From Cohnella caldifontis (GTDB lineage: Bacteria; Bacillota; Bacilli; Paenibacillales; Paenibacillaceae), in assembly GCF_029360585.1 (NCBI RefSeq), contig NZ_JAQZSJ010000002.1:496001-560000 (forward strand): 64,000 nucleotides of DNA, written 5' to 3'. Made by a program: the position numbers and the translations under genes. Positions 19,047 to 27,443 of the stretch are shown here, one piece after another (positions within the stretch are counted from its first letter, which is position 1; each line of letters starts with the position of its first letter). A model generated the notes under the pieces. It saw nothing but the letters and a program-made list of their open reading frames with translations. It searched no databases and was not told the DNA's origin.

Positions 19047-20062
19047 GCTCTCACCTCCGGACGTTTGCCGAGCGCGGCGGTCAAAGGCGGTTCCGGTTCT
19101 CCGTCCCGATCCAGGACGGTCACCTCGGCGCCCAGCGCGCATGGCTTCATCCAGCGCGCCTCGACGCGAACGCCAGCCGCGCCCATCGTGCTCCTCACGT
19201 AATCTTCCAGTTCAACCCGTCTTGGCTCATCCTCGCGGACGAGCATAAGCAGCGTCGGGCCCGCGCCGGAAAGCACCGCGCCGAGCGCCCCGTGATCGGC
19301 CGCGCCTTGCAGCACCTCAGTCATGCCCGGAATCATCGAAGTCCGGTAAGGCTGATGCAAGCGGTCCCTCATCGCGCGGCGGAGCACGTCCAGTTGACCG
19401 GACGCTAGCGCTGCGGTGAGCAAGGAGCTGTGGCTGACGTTGAACACCGCGTCCTCCATGGACACCTGCTCGGGTAGAACCCCCCGGGCCGCCTTGGTGG
19501 AAAGCTCGAAAGCCGGGATGACCGCCAGCACGTCCAGTCCGGCCGGAGGTTCCATCCGGACGGCCGCTGCGCGTTCGCCGTCCCAGGCCGCCGCCACGAA
19601 ACCGCCGTAAAGGGCGGCTCCGACGTTATCGGGATGGCGCTCCAAAGCCGTCGCCATCTGGAACAGCTCGTCCTTCCCGAGCACGCCGCCGATGAGCCCG
19701 TTCGCCGCCGCAAGCGCGCCGACGATCGCGGCCGCGCTGCTGCCGAGCCCTCGGGTGAGCGGAATGTCGCTTTCGATCGCGATGTCCAGCTCCGGTACGT
19801 CCGCGCCGGCGCGCGAGAACACCTGCTGGGCAATCGCGTACATCCAGTTCGTCTTGTCCGTCGGCACGCCGTCCAGGTTCGGACCGGCGAGCCGGATCCG
19901 CGTGCGCTCCGCCGCTTTCATGGATACGCCGGCGAATATCGGGAGCGCCATGCCGAGCGAATCGAAACCCGGGCCCAGATTGGCGGTGCTGGCGGGCACG
20001 ATGGCGCGGGACTCCCGGGTTCGGGGAGGGGATGGCACGCGGGGGCGTTTGGAATCCAACAT
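19043..20062 (-). CDS. thrB: Homoserine kinase
   Basis: A GHMP-family kinase that phosphorylates L-homoserine for threonine synthesis, 339 residues. PASTANLGPGFDSLGMAL opens the protein, LTRGLGSSAAAIVGA is the ATP-binding GHMP motif, and GALGAVLSGAGPTLL is the C-terminal glycine-rich motif. The ATG at 20062 has AAAGGAG upstream. Unusually, no threonine synthase (thrC) lies between hom and thrB or anywhere in the window. Confidence 0.95.
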   Translation of the reverse strand: MLDSKRPRVPSPPRTRESRAIVPASTANLGPGFDSLGMALPIFAGVSMKAAERTRIRLAGPNLDGVPTDKTNWMYAIAQQVFSRAGADVPELDIAIESDIPLTRGLGSSAAAIVGALAAANGLIGGVLGKDELFQMATALERHPDNVGAALYGGFVAAAWDGERAAAVRMEPPAGLDVLAVIPAFELSTKAARGVLPEQVSMEDAVFNVSHSSLLTAALASGQLDVLRRAMRDRLHQPYRTSMIPGMTEVLQGAADHGALGAVLSGAGPTLLMLVREDEPRRVELEDYVRSTMGAAGVRVEARWMKPCALGAEVTVLDRDGEPEPPLTAALGKRPEVRA

Positions 20063-20148
20063 CGTAAAACTCCTTTTATCGTATTGCGGCGATCCGTCCG
20101 TTTACGTCCGTTCATCGAGCGATGCCGTCCGTAAGAAGCCGAAACCCG

Positions 20149-21444
20149 TCAGCCTTCGACGCGGTATACGCTCTTGACGGCCTTCACGGAAGACAGATTT
20201 CCGAAAGCCTTCAGCACCTGCTGCATCGAGGCTTTCGTCGCCTCATGCGAAATGATGATCAGCTCGGCGCCCTGCCGGTTCGGCGTCGGGGGCTGCATGA
20301 CCGATTCGATGCTCACGTCGTAGTCCGCGAACACCTGCGCGATCTGCATCAGCACGCCGGCGCGATCCTCCACGTGCAGCAGCATGAAATATTTCGACGC
20401 GATCTGCTCGTCGGTTTTCAGTTTCTTTTCCTTATAGGAAATGTTCGCCTGCCGACCGTTTACGCCCAGCTTGGCGTTTTTGACCACGGCGACGAGGTCC
20501 GCGACGACGGACGTCGCCGTCGGCATCTCGCCGGCCCCAGGTCCGTAGAACATCGTCTCCCCGACGGCCTCCCCGTGCACGTAAACGGCGTTGAACACGC
20601 CGCCGACCGCAGCCAGGGGATGGCTGGCCTTCACCAGCGTCGGCTGTACGCTTACGCTGACGTAATCGTCCTGCCGGTCTGCGATGCCGAGCAGCTTGAC
20701 TTCGTAGCCCAGCTGTTTGGCGTATTGGATATCTTCCTGGGTCACGGAGCTGATGCCTTTCACGTCCACGTCTTCCAGCGCGATGTGCGCGCGGAAGCCG
20801 AGCGTCGCGAGAATGGTCATTTTGCGCGCGGCATCCAGCCCTTCGACGTCGGACGTCGGATCGGCCTCGGCATAGCCGAGGGCCTGCGCTTCTTTCAGCA
20901 CCTCTTCGTACGCGGCGCCTTCTTGGCTCATTTTGGTCAAAATGAAGTTGGTCGTGCCATTGACGATGCCCATGATCTTCGTGATCCGGTCGGACGAGAA
21001 GCCCTCGATCAACGTCCGGATGATCGGAATGCCGCCGGCGACGCTCGCCTCGTACAGGATGTCGCAGCCTTTGTCCCGGGCTTTGGCCAGCAGCTCCGGC
21101 CCGTGAAGCGCCATCAGATCCTTGTTGGCGGTCACGACGTGTTTGCCCCGCTCGAGCGCTTCGAGAATCAGCTCTTTCGTTCCGGCGATTCCGCCCATGA
21201 CCTCGACGATCACGTCGATATCGGGATTCCGGACGATATCCAGAGGATCCTCGGTCAGCTTGGCCGGATCGATCGAAATGCTGCGCGGTTTGTTCCGGTC
21301 CTTCACCAATATTTTATGAATGCTGATCGGAGAGCCCGCTTGGTTCATCAAGTCGTCATGGTGCCCCTCCACGATCCGGACGACACCCGTGCCGACCGTT
21401 CCGAGGCCGAGCAGCCCCACCTTGATCGGTTTCAATTCCGCCAT
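20149..21444 (-). CDS. hom: Homoserine dehydrogenase
   Basis: Reduces aspartate semialdehyde to homoserine, the branch point to Thr, Met and Ile. The 431-residue protein has VGLLGLGTVGTGVV (NAD(P)-binding) at residues 9-22, the substrate region GAAYEEVLKEAQALGYAEAD, and a C-terminal ACT domain from about residue 350 for threonine feedback. The ATG at 21444 follows GGAGGAGG. It lies between the ACT-domain gene and thrB in a five-gene operon. Confidence 0.97.
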   Translation of the reverse strand: MAELKPIKVGLLGLGTVGTGVVRIVEGHHDDLMNQAGSPISIHKILVKDRNKPRSISIDPAKLTEDPLDIVRNPDIDVIVEVMGGIAGTKELILEALERGKHVVTANKDLMALHGPELLAKARDKGCDILYEASVAGGIPIIRTLIEGFSSDRITKIMGIVNGTTNFILTKMSQEGAAYEEVLKEAQALGYAEADPTSDVEGLDAARKMTILATLGFRAHIALEDVDVKGISSVTQEDIQYAKQLGYEVKLLGIADRQDDYVSVSVQPTLVKASHPLAAVGGVFNAVYVHGEAVGETMFYGPGAGEMPTATSVVADLVAVVKNAKLGVNGRQANISYKEKKLKTDEQIASKYFMLLHVEDRAGVLMQIAQVFADYDVSIESVMQPPTPNRQGAELIIISHEATKASMQQVLKAFGNLSSVKAVKSVYRVEG

Positions 21445-21484
21445 TCCTCCTCCACCCGCGTTTTCCCGCTGCTTTATCCATCCA

Positions 21485-21922
21485 TCAGCCTCGGCCGACA
21501 ACCGCGGCTTTCTTGACGCCTTCCGTATCCCGGAGGCGTTCGATCAAATCCTGAAGCGTTCCTTGCAAGCCGGATGTCTCCAGCGATACGACGACATTGG
21601 CCAATCCTTGCAGCGGAATCGATTGATGGATCGTGAGCACGTTCCCCTCGCACGCCGCCAGCATGCCCAGTACCTTGGACAGGACGCCCGAACGGTGCTC
21701 GAGGTCCAGGCTCAGCGTCGCGATCCGCTCTCTGCCGGCCTGCTCCAGCAAGTATACTCCGTCTTTGTACTTATAGAAGGCGCTCCGGCTGAGTCCCGCC
21801 CGTTCGGCGGCCTCGTGGACCGTCGCCGCTTCCCCGCGGCGCAGCAGTTCCTTGACCTGCTCCGTTTTCAGAATGCCCTCGGGCAGCAGGTCCTCCCGGA
21901 CGGCGTAATAGCGATCCGCCAT
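21485..21922 (-). CDS. pheB: ACT-domain protein, PheB/UPF0735 family
   Basis: A 145-residue protein with a helix-turn-helix-like N-terminal part (AAERAGLSRSAFYKYKDGVY, about 40-59) and a C-terminal ACT domain (SLDLEHRSGVLSKVLGMLAA onward). It matches the UPF0735/PheB family found next to pheA in Bacillus. It probably senses an amino acid, but its target is unknown; chorismate-mutase activity is not supported by the sequence. The ATG at 21922 has GGGAGG. It is first in the operon and has a strong promoter. Confidence 0.86.
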   Translation of the reverse strand: MADRYYAVREDLLPEGILKTEQVKELLRRGEAATVHEAAERAGLSRSAFYKYKDGVYLLEQAGRERIATLSLDLEHRSGVLSKVLGMLAACEGNVLTIHQSIPLQGLANVVVSLETSGLQGTLQDLIERLRDTEGVKKAAVVGRG

Positions 21923-21965
21923 AATCCGTCCTCCCGTAAGAGACGTTTGTTTATTTATAGAGGAC

Positions 21966-21994
21966 ATTATAACGGAACGGCTGCAGGGCGGCAA
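21966..21994 (-). promoter_or_regulatory. Sigma-A promoter of the ACT-hom-thrB-pheA-ilvE operon
   Basis: On minus, TTGCCG (21989-21994) and a perfect TATAAT (21966-21971) are 17 bp apart. The leader to the first ATG is about 40 nt, too short for a T-box or attenuator. Confidence 0.8.
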
Positions 21995-22140
21995 TAGGCT
22001 TACCGGCTTCGACGCCGCATTTTTTCGGTTCGATTCCGGTTTGTTCAGAAAATTTTCAGTCCCTCGTTCTACAATGTCGAATAACATTGGAAAATCGTGC
22101 CTGATGTCTAAATCCATCCGATTTTGCGGAGGGGGATCTT

Positions 22141-23004
22141 ATGCAAACCGTCCGAGTCAAAGATCCGTATTGGATGCCCAAAGTCGACGAAGCCGTGCGG
22201 CGCATGGAAGAACTGTCGGGCGTCATCCGCCAGAAAGGGCAAATCCCGATCATGGAAATCCGGGAATACGTCTTGCCGCTCATCCAGGAAGTCATCGAAC
22301 GCGCGGACGTGTACCCCTTGCTCCTTGCGCTCAGGTCCAAAAACGACTACTTGTACCGCCATCCCGTCGCCGTCAGCATCATCGCGACATTGATCGGAAA
22401 ATGGCTGGAATTGCCCGAAAACGAGGTCAACATGCTGACGGTCGGGGCTTTGCTGCACAACGCGGGGAGCTTGAGGCTGTCCGAATCGATCGTGGAAAAG
22501 AAAGGCCCGCTCGACGAGGAAGAATTCGAGCAAATGAAGCGGCATACCGTGATCGGTTACGAGATGCTCGAACGGACGGTCGGTCTGAGCCGGAGGTCGG
22601 CGCTGATCGCCTTGCAGCATCACGAGAGGGAAGACGGGACCGGGTATCCCCTGCGCCTCGCGGGTTCGCGGACGGATCCGCTCAGCAAGATCACCGCCGT
22701 GGCCGACGTTTTCCACGCGCTCGGCAGCGACCGGATGTATCGTCCCGCATCGCCTTTTTACGAAGTGCTCCGCCAAATGTATAACGGTTCGCTCGGCCGC
22801 CTGGACCCCCGCATCCTGCACGCGTTCACGCAGCGGCTGATGAACGCCATGGTCGGATGCGCGGCCGAACTGTCGGACGGCCGCCGGGGTAAAATCGTCA
22901 TGCTGAACCCGGTCGACCCGACGGCTCCCCTCATTCAGCTCGGGGGTACCTTCGTGGACCTGGGCAAAGAGCCCGAGCTGCGCCTGGAGCGCGTCATCGG
23001 CTGA
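22141..23004 (+). CDS. HD-GYP-like protein with altered HD motif
   Basis: A 287-residue soluble protein in the HD-GYP phosphodiesterase family, whose active members break down cyclic di-GMP. The GYP half is well kept: QHHEREDGTGYP at residues 159-170, AVADVFHALGSDRMYRP after it, and His135 in QMKRHTVIGY. The HD half is not: the expected LLHDIGK reads LLHNAGS, so the metal-binding Asp (position 107) is Asn and the conserved Lys is Ser. It may be inactive or a sensor. The ATG has GGAGGGGG upstream. It stands alone on plus between the ACT gene and obgE. Confidence 0.82.
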   Translation: MQTVRVKDPYWMPKVDEAVRRMEELSGVIRQKGQIPIMEIREYVLPLIQEVIERADVYPLLLALRSKNDYLYRHPVAVSIIATLIGKWLELPENEVNMLTVGALLHNAGSLRLSESIVEKKGPLDEEEFEQMKRHTVIGYEMLERTVGLSRRSALIALQHHEREDGTGYPLRLAGSRTDPLSKITAVADVFHALGSDRMYRPASPFYEVLRQMYNGSLGRLDPRILHAFTQRLMNAMVGCAAELSDGRRGKIVMLNPVDPTAPLIQLGGTFVDLGKEPELRLERVIG

Positions 23005-23040
23005 ACGCGTATCCCGGCCGCGGTCTTCCCAAGAGACGAA

Positions 23041-23082
23041 AAAACCGATTCGGCCGGGCGCTTGCGCGTCCGCGAATCGGCT
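23041..23082. terminator. Terminator between the HD-GYP-like gene and obgE
   Basis: Arms CCGATTCG (23045-23052) and CGAATCGG (23073-23080) surround a GC-rich loop. On minus a TTTTTTCG tail follows, so it best serves obgE; on plus the tail is weaker. Confidence 0.75.
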
Positions 23083-23090
23083 TGGCTTCC

Positions 23091-24422
23091 TTAAACGTCG
23101 TCGTATAGATAATCCTCGGACGCTCCCTCGAAAAACTCGAACTCGAAGTCCCCGATCCGGATCGTGCTGCCGTTTTTGGCCCCGCGTTTGCGCAGTTCGG
23201 CGTCGACGCCCAAGTTCCGAAGAATCGCGGCAAACCGCATGACGGCCTCGTAGGAAGCGAATTGCGTGCGCCGCACCAGCTTCTCGATCGACTCGCTCTC
23301 CACCACGAACGTCTCGTTCTCCCGGCGGATGCGGAATTCGTTCTCGCCCGTCCCCTCATACCGGTAGACGACGTCTTCCGCTCCCGTTTCCTCCGCTTCT
23401 TCCATCTCCGACGGTTCGGGCAGCGAATCCAGCAGATCGGCCACCCGGTACAACAGCTCCTGCACGCCTTGACGCGTCAGGGAGGAAATCGGCATCACTT
23501 CGGTGCCGGGGGCGGTCTCTTCCAGCTGCCTCCGGAACGATTCGAGATGTTCGCCCGCTTCCGGCATGTCCATTTTGTTCGCCGCGACGATCTGCGGGCG
23601 TTCCGCCAGCTTCGGATTGTAGAGCTTCAGCTCTTCGTTGATCTTGACCCAGTCTTCGAACGGATCCCGCCCTTCGGCACCCGAAATGTCCACGACGTGC
23701 ACGATGATCCGGGTACGCTCCACGTGGCGCAGGAATTCATGACCCAGGCCGACTCCCGTATGCGCCCCTTCGATCAGACCCGGCAAATCGGCCATGACGA
23801 AGCTGCGGTCGTCCCCCAAGTCCACGACGCCCAGGTTCGGGGTCAGCGTCGTGAAATGATACGCGCCGATTTTCGGCCGCGCGCCGGAGACGACCGAGAG
23901 CAGCGTGGATTTGCCGACGCTCGGGAATCCGACGAGCCCGACGTCCGCCATCACCTTCAGTTCCAGCACGACCCAGCGTTCCTGGCCTTCCTCGCCGTTC
24001 TCGGCAATGGCCGGCGCGGGATTGCTCGGAGAACGGAAACGCGTGTTGCCGCGCCCGCCCCGGCCGCCTTTGGCCACGATGACCTCTTGGCCATGCCGGG
24101 TCATGTCCGCGATGACTTCGCCGGTATCGTCATCCACGACGACGGTCCCGGGCGGCACGCGCACGATCAAATCCTCCGCGTTCGCCCCGTGCTGGGACTT
24201 GTTGCGGCCCTTCTCGCCGCGGGGCGCCTTGAAATGCTTCTGGTAGCGGAAATCCATCAGCGTGCGCAGCCCTTCGTCCACGCGGAACACGACGTCTCCG
24301 CCTTTGCCGCCGTCCCCGCCGGCAGGCCCGCCTTCCGGTACGTACAGCTCGCGGCGGAAGGCGACCAATCCGTCCCCTCCGTCGCCGCCTCTCACGAACA
24401 CTTTCGCTTTGTCGACAAACAT
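23091..24422 (-). CDS. obgE: GTPase ObgE/CgtA
   Basis: Essential GTPase in 50S ribosome assembly and stress signalling; in B. subtilis it is also needed for sporulation initiation. The 443-residue product has the glycine-rich Obg fold ([15 protein letters not shown]), the G domain with [21 protein letters not shown] and NKMD motifs, and a C-terminal OCT domain ([15 protein letters not shown]). The ATG at 24422 gives the canonical [10 protein letters not shown]; its ribosome site (GGAG, 12 nt away) is distant. It follows spo0B. Confidence 0.97.
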   Translation of the reverse strand: MFVDKAKVFVRGGDGGDGLVAFRRELYVPEGGPAGGDGGKGGDVVFRVDEGLRTLMDFRYQKHFKAPRGEKGRNKSQHGANAEDLIVRVPPGTVVVDDDTGEVIADMTRHGQEVIVAKGGRGGRGNTRFRSPSNPAPAIAENGEEGQERWVVLELKVMADVGLVGFPSVGKSTLLSVVSGARPKIGAYHFTTLTPNLGVVDLGDDRSFVMADLPGLIEGAHTGVGLGHEFLRHVERTRIIVHVVDISGAEGRDPFEDWVKINEELKLYNPKLAERPQIVAANKMDMPEAGEHLESFRRQLEETAPGTEVMPISSLTRQGVQELLYRVADLLDSLPEPSEMEEAEETGAEDVVYRYEGTGENEFRIRRENETFVVESESIEKLVRRTQFASYEAVMRFAAILRNLGVDAELRKRGAKNGSTIRIGDFEFEFFEGASEDYLYDDV

Positions 24423-24469
24423 GATGCGTTCAACTCCGATTCGGTGGTTGCATCCCCAAGCAGCCGACT

Positions 24470-25315
24470 TTACTCGACGGCCGGGAAAGACGTCGGGAAA
24501 AGAACCAGCATCCGCCAACACGTTCCCGCGGCCGCTTCCGTCCCTTCCGTTTCCTTCAGTTGTCCCAATCCGTTCAGCAAGCCTGCCGCTTCTTCGGCCA
24601 AGCTTTTGCCGGACACCCATTGCCCCTCGTAGGCGAATTCCGCGCGCAAGCCGTCATCGGTCGCATGTAAGTAGAGGGACAGCACGTTTTCCCCGGCAGA
24701 CGGGGTCACGGCCCGGAACCGAGCGGCGTTGATCAAGCCGATCAAACAAGCCGACAGCTTGGCCGGATCCGCCGTCACGCGCTCCAGGCTGACTCCCTCG
24801 GCTACTTTGACGTCCAGCCGCATATGATCGCAAACCGTGCGGAAAGACAACAGGAAATTCGACAACTCCGTGTTGCCAAGCTGCGACACGCGGCCGTCGT
24901 TCTCCATCCGTTCCCTTATTCTGTCCACGATCTGGGCGGCTTTATCGGGTTTGTTCAATCTTATGTATCCGTATAAGATCTGCAGGTCGTTCATCCAGTC
25001 ATGGCGGTGATGGCTGAGCGTCCGGAGCGCGGACGATCGGGCGTTCTCGAGCATGCGGGCGCTGCGGCTGCGGCTCTCGCGCCTCAGCGAAACCGCGTAA
25101 TACGCCGCCGCCATGGCCGTCCAGAGAACGAATAGGACCAACGGCCACCAGGAATCCCGCCAGACAAACACGGCGGCCGCGGGAACCGGAAGCGTGGCGA
25201 ATGCCCAGACTCCCCGTCGGGCACCGCCATCGGGATATGCAGGTCGCAAGCCCCTCCATCCTTCCCTCTTCGTCAGTGAAATCCGGAAGGCCGCTTGGCC
25301 CCCCTGAAGGAACAA
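24470..25315 (-). CDS. spo0B: Spo0B-type sporulation phosphotransferase
   Basis: Spo0B relays phosphate from Spo0F to Spo0A in the sporulation phosphorelay. The C-terminal part has [21 protein letters not shown], with the phospho-accepting His of a Spo0B-type DHp helix, and a degenerate ATPase-like domain. Two N-terminal hydrophobic segments ([20 protein letters not shown] region) would anchor it in the membrane, unlike soluble B. subtilis Spo0B. The start is uncertain: TTG at 25315 is used here, and TTG at 25249, with AAGGA 9 nt upstream, is an alternative. Position between rpmA and obgE is conserved. Confidence 0.82.
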   Translation of the reverse strand: MFLQGGQAAFRISLTKREGWRGLRPAYPDGGARRGVWAFATLPVPAAAVFVWRDSWWPLVLFVLWTAMAAAYYAVSLRRESRSRSARMLENARSSALRTLSHHRHDWMNDLQILYGYIRLNKPDKAAQIVDRIRERMENDGRVSQLGNTELSNFLLSFRTVCDHMRLDVKVAEGVSLERVTADPAKLSACLIGLINAARFRAVTPSAGENVLSLYLHATDDGLRAEFAYEGQWVSGKSLAEEAAGLLNGLGQLKETEGTEAAAGTCWRMLVLFPTSFPAVE

Positions 25316-25328
25316 TCCCCCGATGACT

Positions 25329-25355
25329 AAAAACCCCGGCCGAGTGCCGGCCGGG
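25329..25355 (-). terminator. Terminator between rpmA and spo0B
   Basis: On minus, CCCGGCC and GGCCGGG arms are followed by TTTTT. It lies 11 bp after rpmA and directly before spo0B. It would limit read-through from the strong ribosomal promoter into spo0B-obgE. Confidence 0.85.
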
Positions 25356-25366
25356 ATTCTGGATGA

Positions 25367-25681
25367 TTATTCAGCTTCGAGAGCGGCCGCTACCGGCGCC
25401 TGCTCGGCGGGATATACGCTGACCTTCTTGCGGTCGCGTCCCCAGCGCTCGAATTTGACGACGCCTTCGACTTTCGCGAACAGCGTGTCGTCTTTGCCGA
25501 TGCCGACGTTGTTGCCCGGATGGATCTTGGTTCCGCGTTGACGGACCAAGATGCTGCCGGCCGTTACGACCTGACCGTCCGCGCGCTTCGCGCCGAGACG
25601 CTTGGAACGGCTGTCGCGTCCGTTCTTCGTCGAGCCTACGCCTTTCTTCGAGGCGAAAAGCTGAAGATTCAGCTTAAGCAT
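25367..25681 (-). CDS. rpmA: 50S ribosomal protein L27, with cleavable N-terminus
   Basis: 104 residues. The N-terminus [20 protein letters not shown] is the Firmicute form that must be cut after Phe9 by Prp to expose the residues reaching the peptidyl transferase centre. The body ([31 protein letters not shown]) is standard L27. The ATG at 25681 has AAAGGAGG. The processing protease gene lies immediately upstream in the same operon. Confidence 0.98.
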   Translation of the reverse strand: MLKLNLQLFASKKGVGSTKNGRDSRSKRLGAKRADGQVVTAGSILVRQRGTKIHPGNNVGIGKDDTLFAKVEGVVKFERWGRDRKKVSVYPAEQAPVAAALEAE

Positions 25682-25696
25682 GAGGTTCAACCTCCT

Positions 25697-26032
25697 TTAT
25701 GGTTGGATGACTTCTTTTATTTGCACGTACGTTCCGTACTCATCCGCAATGGTTTCCAGCTGGGCGACCATGCCTTCGAGCAGCAGCTGCGCCTTGCGGT
25801 CCGACTCCGGATCGGCGCCCGCGGGCGCTTCCGCATGGAGCCAACCTTTGCGCATTTTCGCCTTGGGCACGAGCCCCGTCAGCTTCTCGACCGCGTTGAC
25901 GGCACCGACGGTAACCGCCGATACGCCCGCGCATACGATGTCCTTGCCGGGATCGTCGAAGCCGGCATGGCCCGAGACGGAAAACCGCAGGAGCCGGCCA
26001 GAGCTTGCGCGTTCGATCTTCACCGTAATCAT
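25697..26032 (-). CDS. prp: Ribosomal-processing cysteine protease Prp
   Basis: Prp (YsxB) removes the N-terminal extension of L27. The 111-residue protein has the catalytic His22 in SVSGHAGFDDPGK and Cys34 in DIVCAGVSAV, both in the expected places. It lies between rplU and rpmA, the conserved arrangement in Firmicutes, and its substrate gene is 15 bp downstream. Confidence 0.97.
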   Translation of the reverse strand: MITVKIERASSGRLLRFSVSGHAGFDDPGKDIVCAGVSAVTVGAVNAVEKLTGLVPKAKMRKGWLHAEAPAGADPESDRKAQLLLEGMVAQLETIADEYGTYVQIKEVIQP

Positions 26033-26047
26033 GACGGCACCTTAGCC

Positions 26048-26359
26048 TTATGCCTGGATGGCTTCGATCGTCACTTTCGTGTACGGCTGGCGATGGCCTT
26101 GCTTGCGATGGTAGTTTTTCTTGGGCTTGTACTTGTAGACGATGATTTTCTCGCCTTTGACATGCTTTTCGACTTTGCCCGTCACGACGGCGCCTGCGAG
26201 CAGCGGGCTGCCCACGTTCAAGCCTTTGTCTCCGGATACGGCCAACACGCGGTCAAACGTGACGCTGTCGCCTTCATTCGCGGAAAGCTTCTCCACGAAA
26301 ATGACGTCGCCTGCTTGAACCTTGTATTGTTTGCCGCCGGTTTCGATAATCGCGTACAT
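26048..26359 (-). CDS. rplU: 50S ribosomal protein L21
   Basis: 103 residues beginning [15 protein letters not shown], the conserved L21 start, and including [18 protein letters not shown] near the end. The ATG at 26359 has GGGAGGTG. It is first in the rplU-prp-rpmA(-spo0B-obgE) operon, with a leader of about 130 nt. Confidence 0.98.
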   Translation of the reverse strand: MYAIIETGGKQYKVQAGDVIFVEKLSANEGDSVTFDRVLAVSGDKGLNVGSPLLAGAVVTGKVEKHVKGEKIIVYKYKPKKNYHRKQGHRQPYTKVTIEAIQA

Positions 26360-26494
26360 CTGGTGCACCTCCCATACTTAAGACTCGCCCGACAAGGTGC
26401 CGGAATGCCGCGGCCTCGCGATTCAGCCAGAGCAGAGCCGGTCTTCTCGACCTTGATAAGTGCGGTTTCCGCATGCAAAACCATTGCACGCACT
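26360..26494 (-). ncRNA. Probable L21 leader RNA upstream of rplU
   Basis: The transcript from the promoter at 26500-26528 has a roughly 130-nt 5' leader with a GCATGCGGAAACCGC hairpin-like segment and a GTCTTAAGTATGGGAGGTG region before the start codon. Firmicute rplU genes often carry an L21 leader that autoregulates the operon. Assignment rests on position and general features, not on a structure search. Confidence 0.5.
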
Positions 26495-26499
26495 TGACT

Positions 26500-26528
26500 A
26501 TACTATCACAATGGGCAGGCATTTTCAA
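26500..26528 (-). promoter_or_regulatory. Sigma-A promoter of the rplU operon
   Basis: On minus, TTGAAA (26523-26528) lies 17 bp from TAGTAT (26500-26505); an overlapping TATAGT is also present. It is about 140 nt upstream of the rplU start. Confidence 0.6.
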
Positions 26529-26600
26529 TCGAATTCTGCAAATGTTTGTTTCCAAAACGACCGGCGGCCGCCATGCCCGGCACCCGCGGATGGAAATCCA

Positions 26601-26609
26601 TGGTATAAT
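26601..26609 (+). promoter_or_regulatory. Extended -10 promoter of the acetyltransferase gene
   Basis: TGG followed by a perfect TATAAT (26604-26609) lies 33 nt before the ATG. No clear -35 is present. Confidence 0.6.
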
Positions 26610-26642
26610 GGAGATGATTGTTCGTTATTGGAGGGGGAAACC

Positions 26643-27431
26643 ATGGACTCTATTCGCGCGTTATTTCATCGGCGGATCGGTCTGCCGGAAGATTGGGAAC
26701 CGTCGTTCGATCGGCTTGACGAAATATTGCAACGGATGGCGCTTCGCATTCCGTTCGAAAACCTGCGCATCCTCGCGGACCGGATCGGGCCGATCACGAA
26801 ACGTTCGTTGGCGGATAAAATCCTGTCCGGCCGGGAAGGCGGATTATGCTACGAAATCAATCCGATCCTATACTATTATTTGAAGGAAACCGGCTTTGAC
26901 GCGTCATTGACGAACGGAGTCGTGTATAACGAGAAAAAGCAGGCGTTTTTGACGTTGGGCAGAACCCATGTCGCCATCCTGCTGAAGCACGAAGGCGAGA
27001 CGTTCCTGGTCGACGCGGGATTCGGAGGGAACTTGCCGCTCAAACCCGTTCCTTTGTCCGGGCGGACCGTCTCTTCGGAGAACGGGGAATTCCGGGCGGC
27101 GAAAAAAACGACCGAACACGGGGATTACGTGCTGGAGATGAAACTGAAACACAAAGATCCGGACTGGAAAACGGGGTATGCCTTCGATTCGCGCCGGCCG
27201 GAAATCGGCCCCGCGGACCTGGACGCGATCCAAACGACGATCGCCCGGCACGAAGAGTCTCCGTTCAATCGAACGCCCCTGGTCACGATGCGGACGTTAA
27301 CTGGCCATATGACGTTAACTTCTTCTTCGTTCACCGTATGGGAGAACGGGCAAGTTTCCAAAGAAGAAATGGACGCCGAGCATTTCGGAACCGTTTTGCG
27401 ACGACATTTCGGACTGACCTTTAACCGATAA
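26643..27431 (+). CDS. Arylamine N-acetyltransferase
   Basis: A 262-residue NAT-family enzyme that transfers acetyl from acetyl-CoA to arylamines or arylhydroxylamines. The catalytic triad is complete: Cys69 in REGGLCYEINP, His109 in RTHVAI and Asp124 in LVDAGFGG. The ATG at 26643 has GGAGGGGG upstream; an in-frame extension to 26460 is unlikely because it runs past the promoter. It is a single gene on plus, converging with rng (12 bp apart). A physiological substrate cannot be inferred. Confidence 0.93.
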   Translation: MDSIRALFHRRIGLPEDWEPSFDRLDEILQRMALRIPFENLRILADRIGPITKRSLADKILSGREGGLCYEINPILYYYLKETGFDASLTNGVVYNEKKQAFLTLGRTHVAILLKHEGETFLVDAGFGGNLPLKPVPLSGRTVSSENGEFRAAKKTTEHGDYVLEMKLKHKDPDWKTGYAFDSRRPEIGPADLDAIQTTIARHEESPFNRTPLVTMRTLTGHMTLTSSSFTVWENGQVSKEEMDAEHFGTVLRRHFGLTFNR

Positions 27432-27443
27432 CGCCGGACCCGA

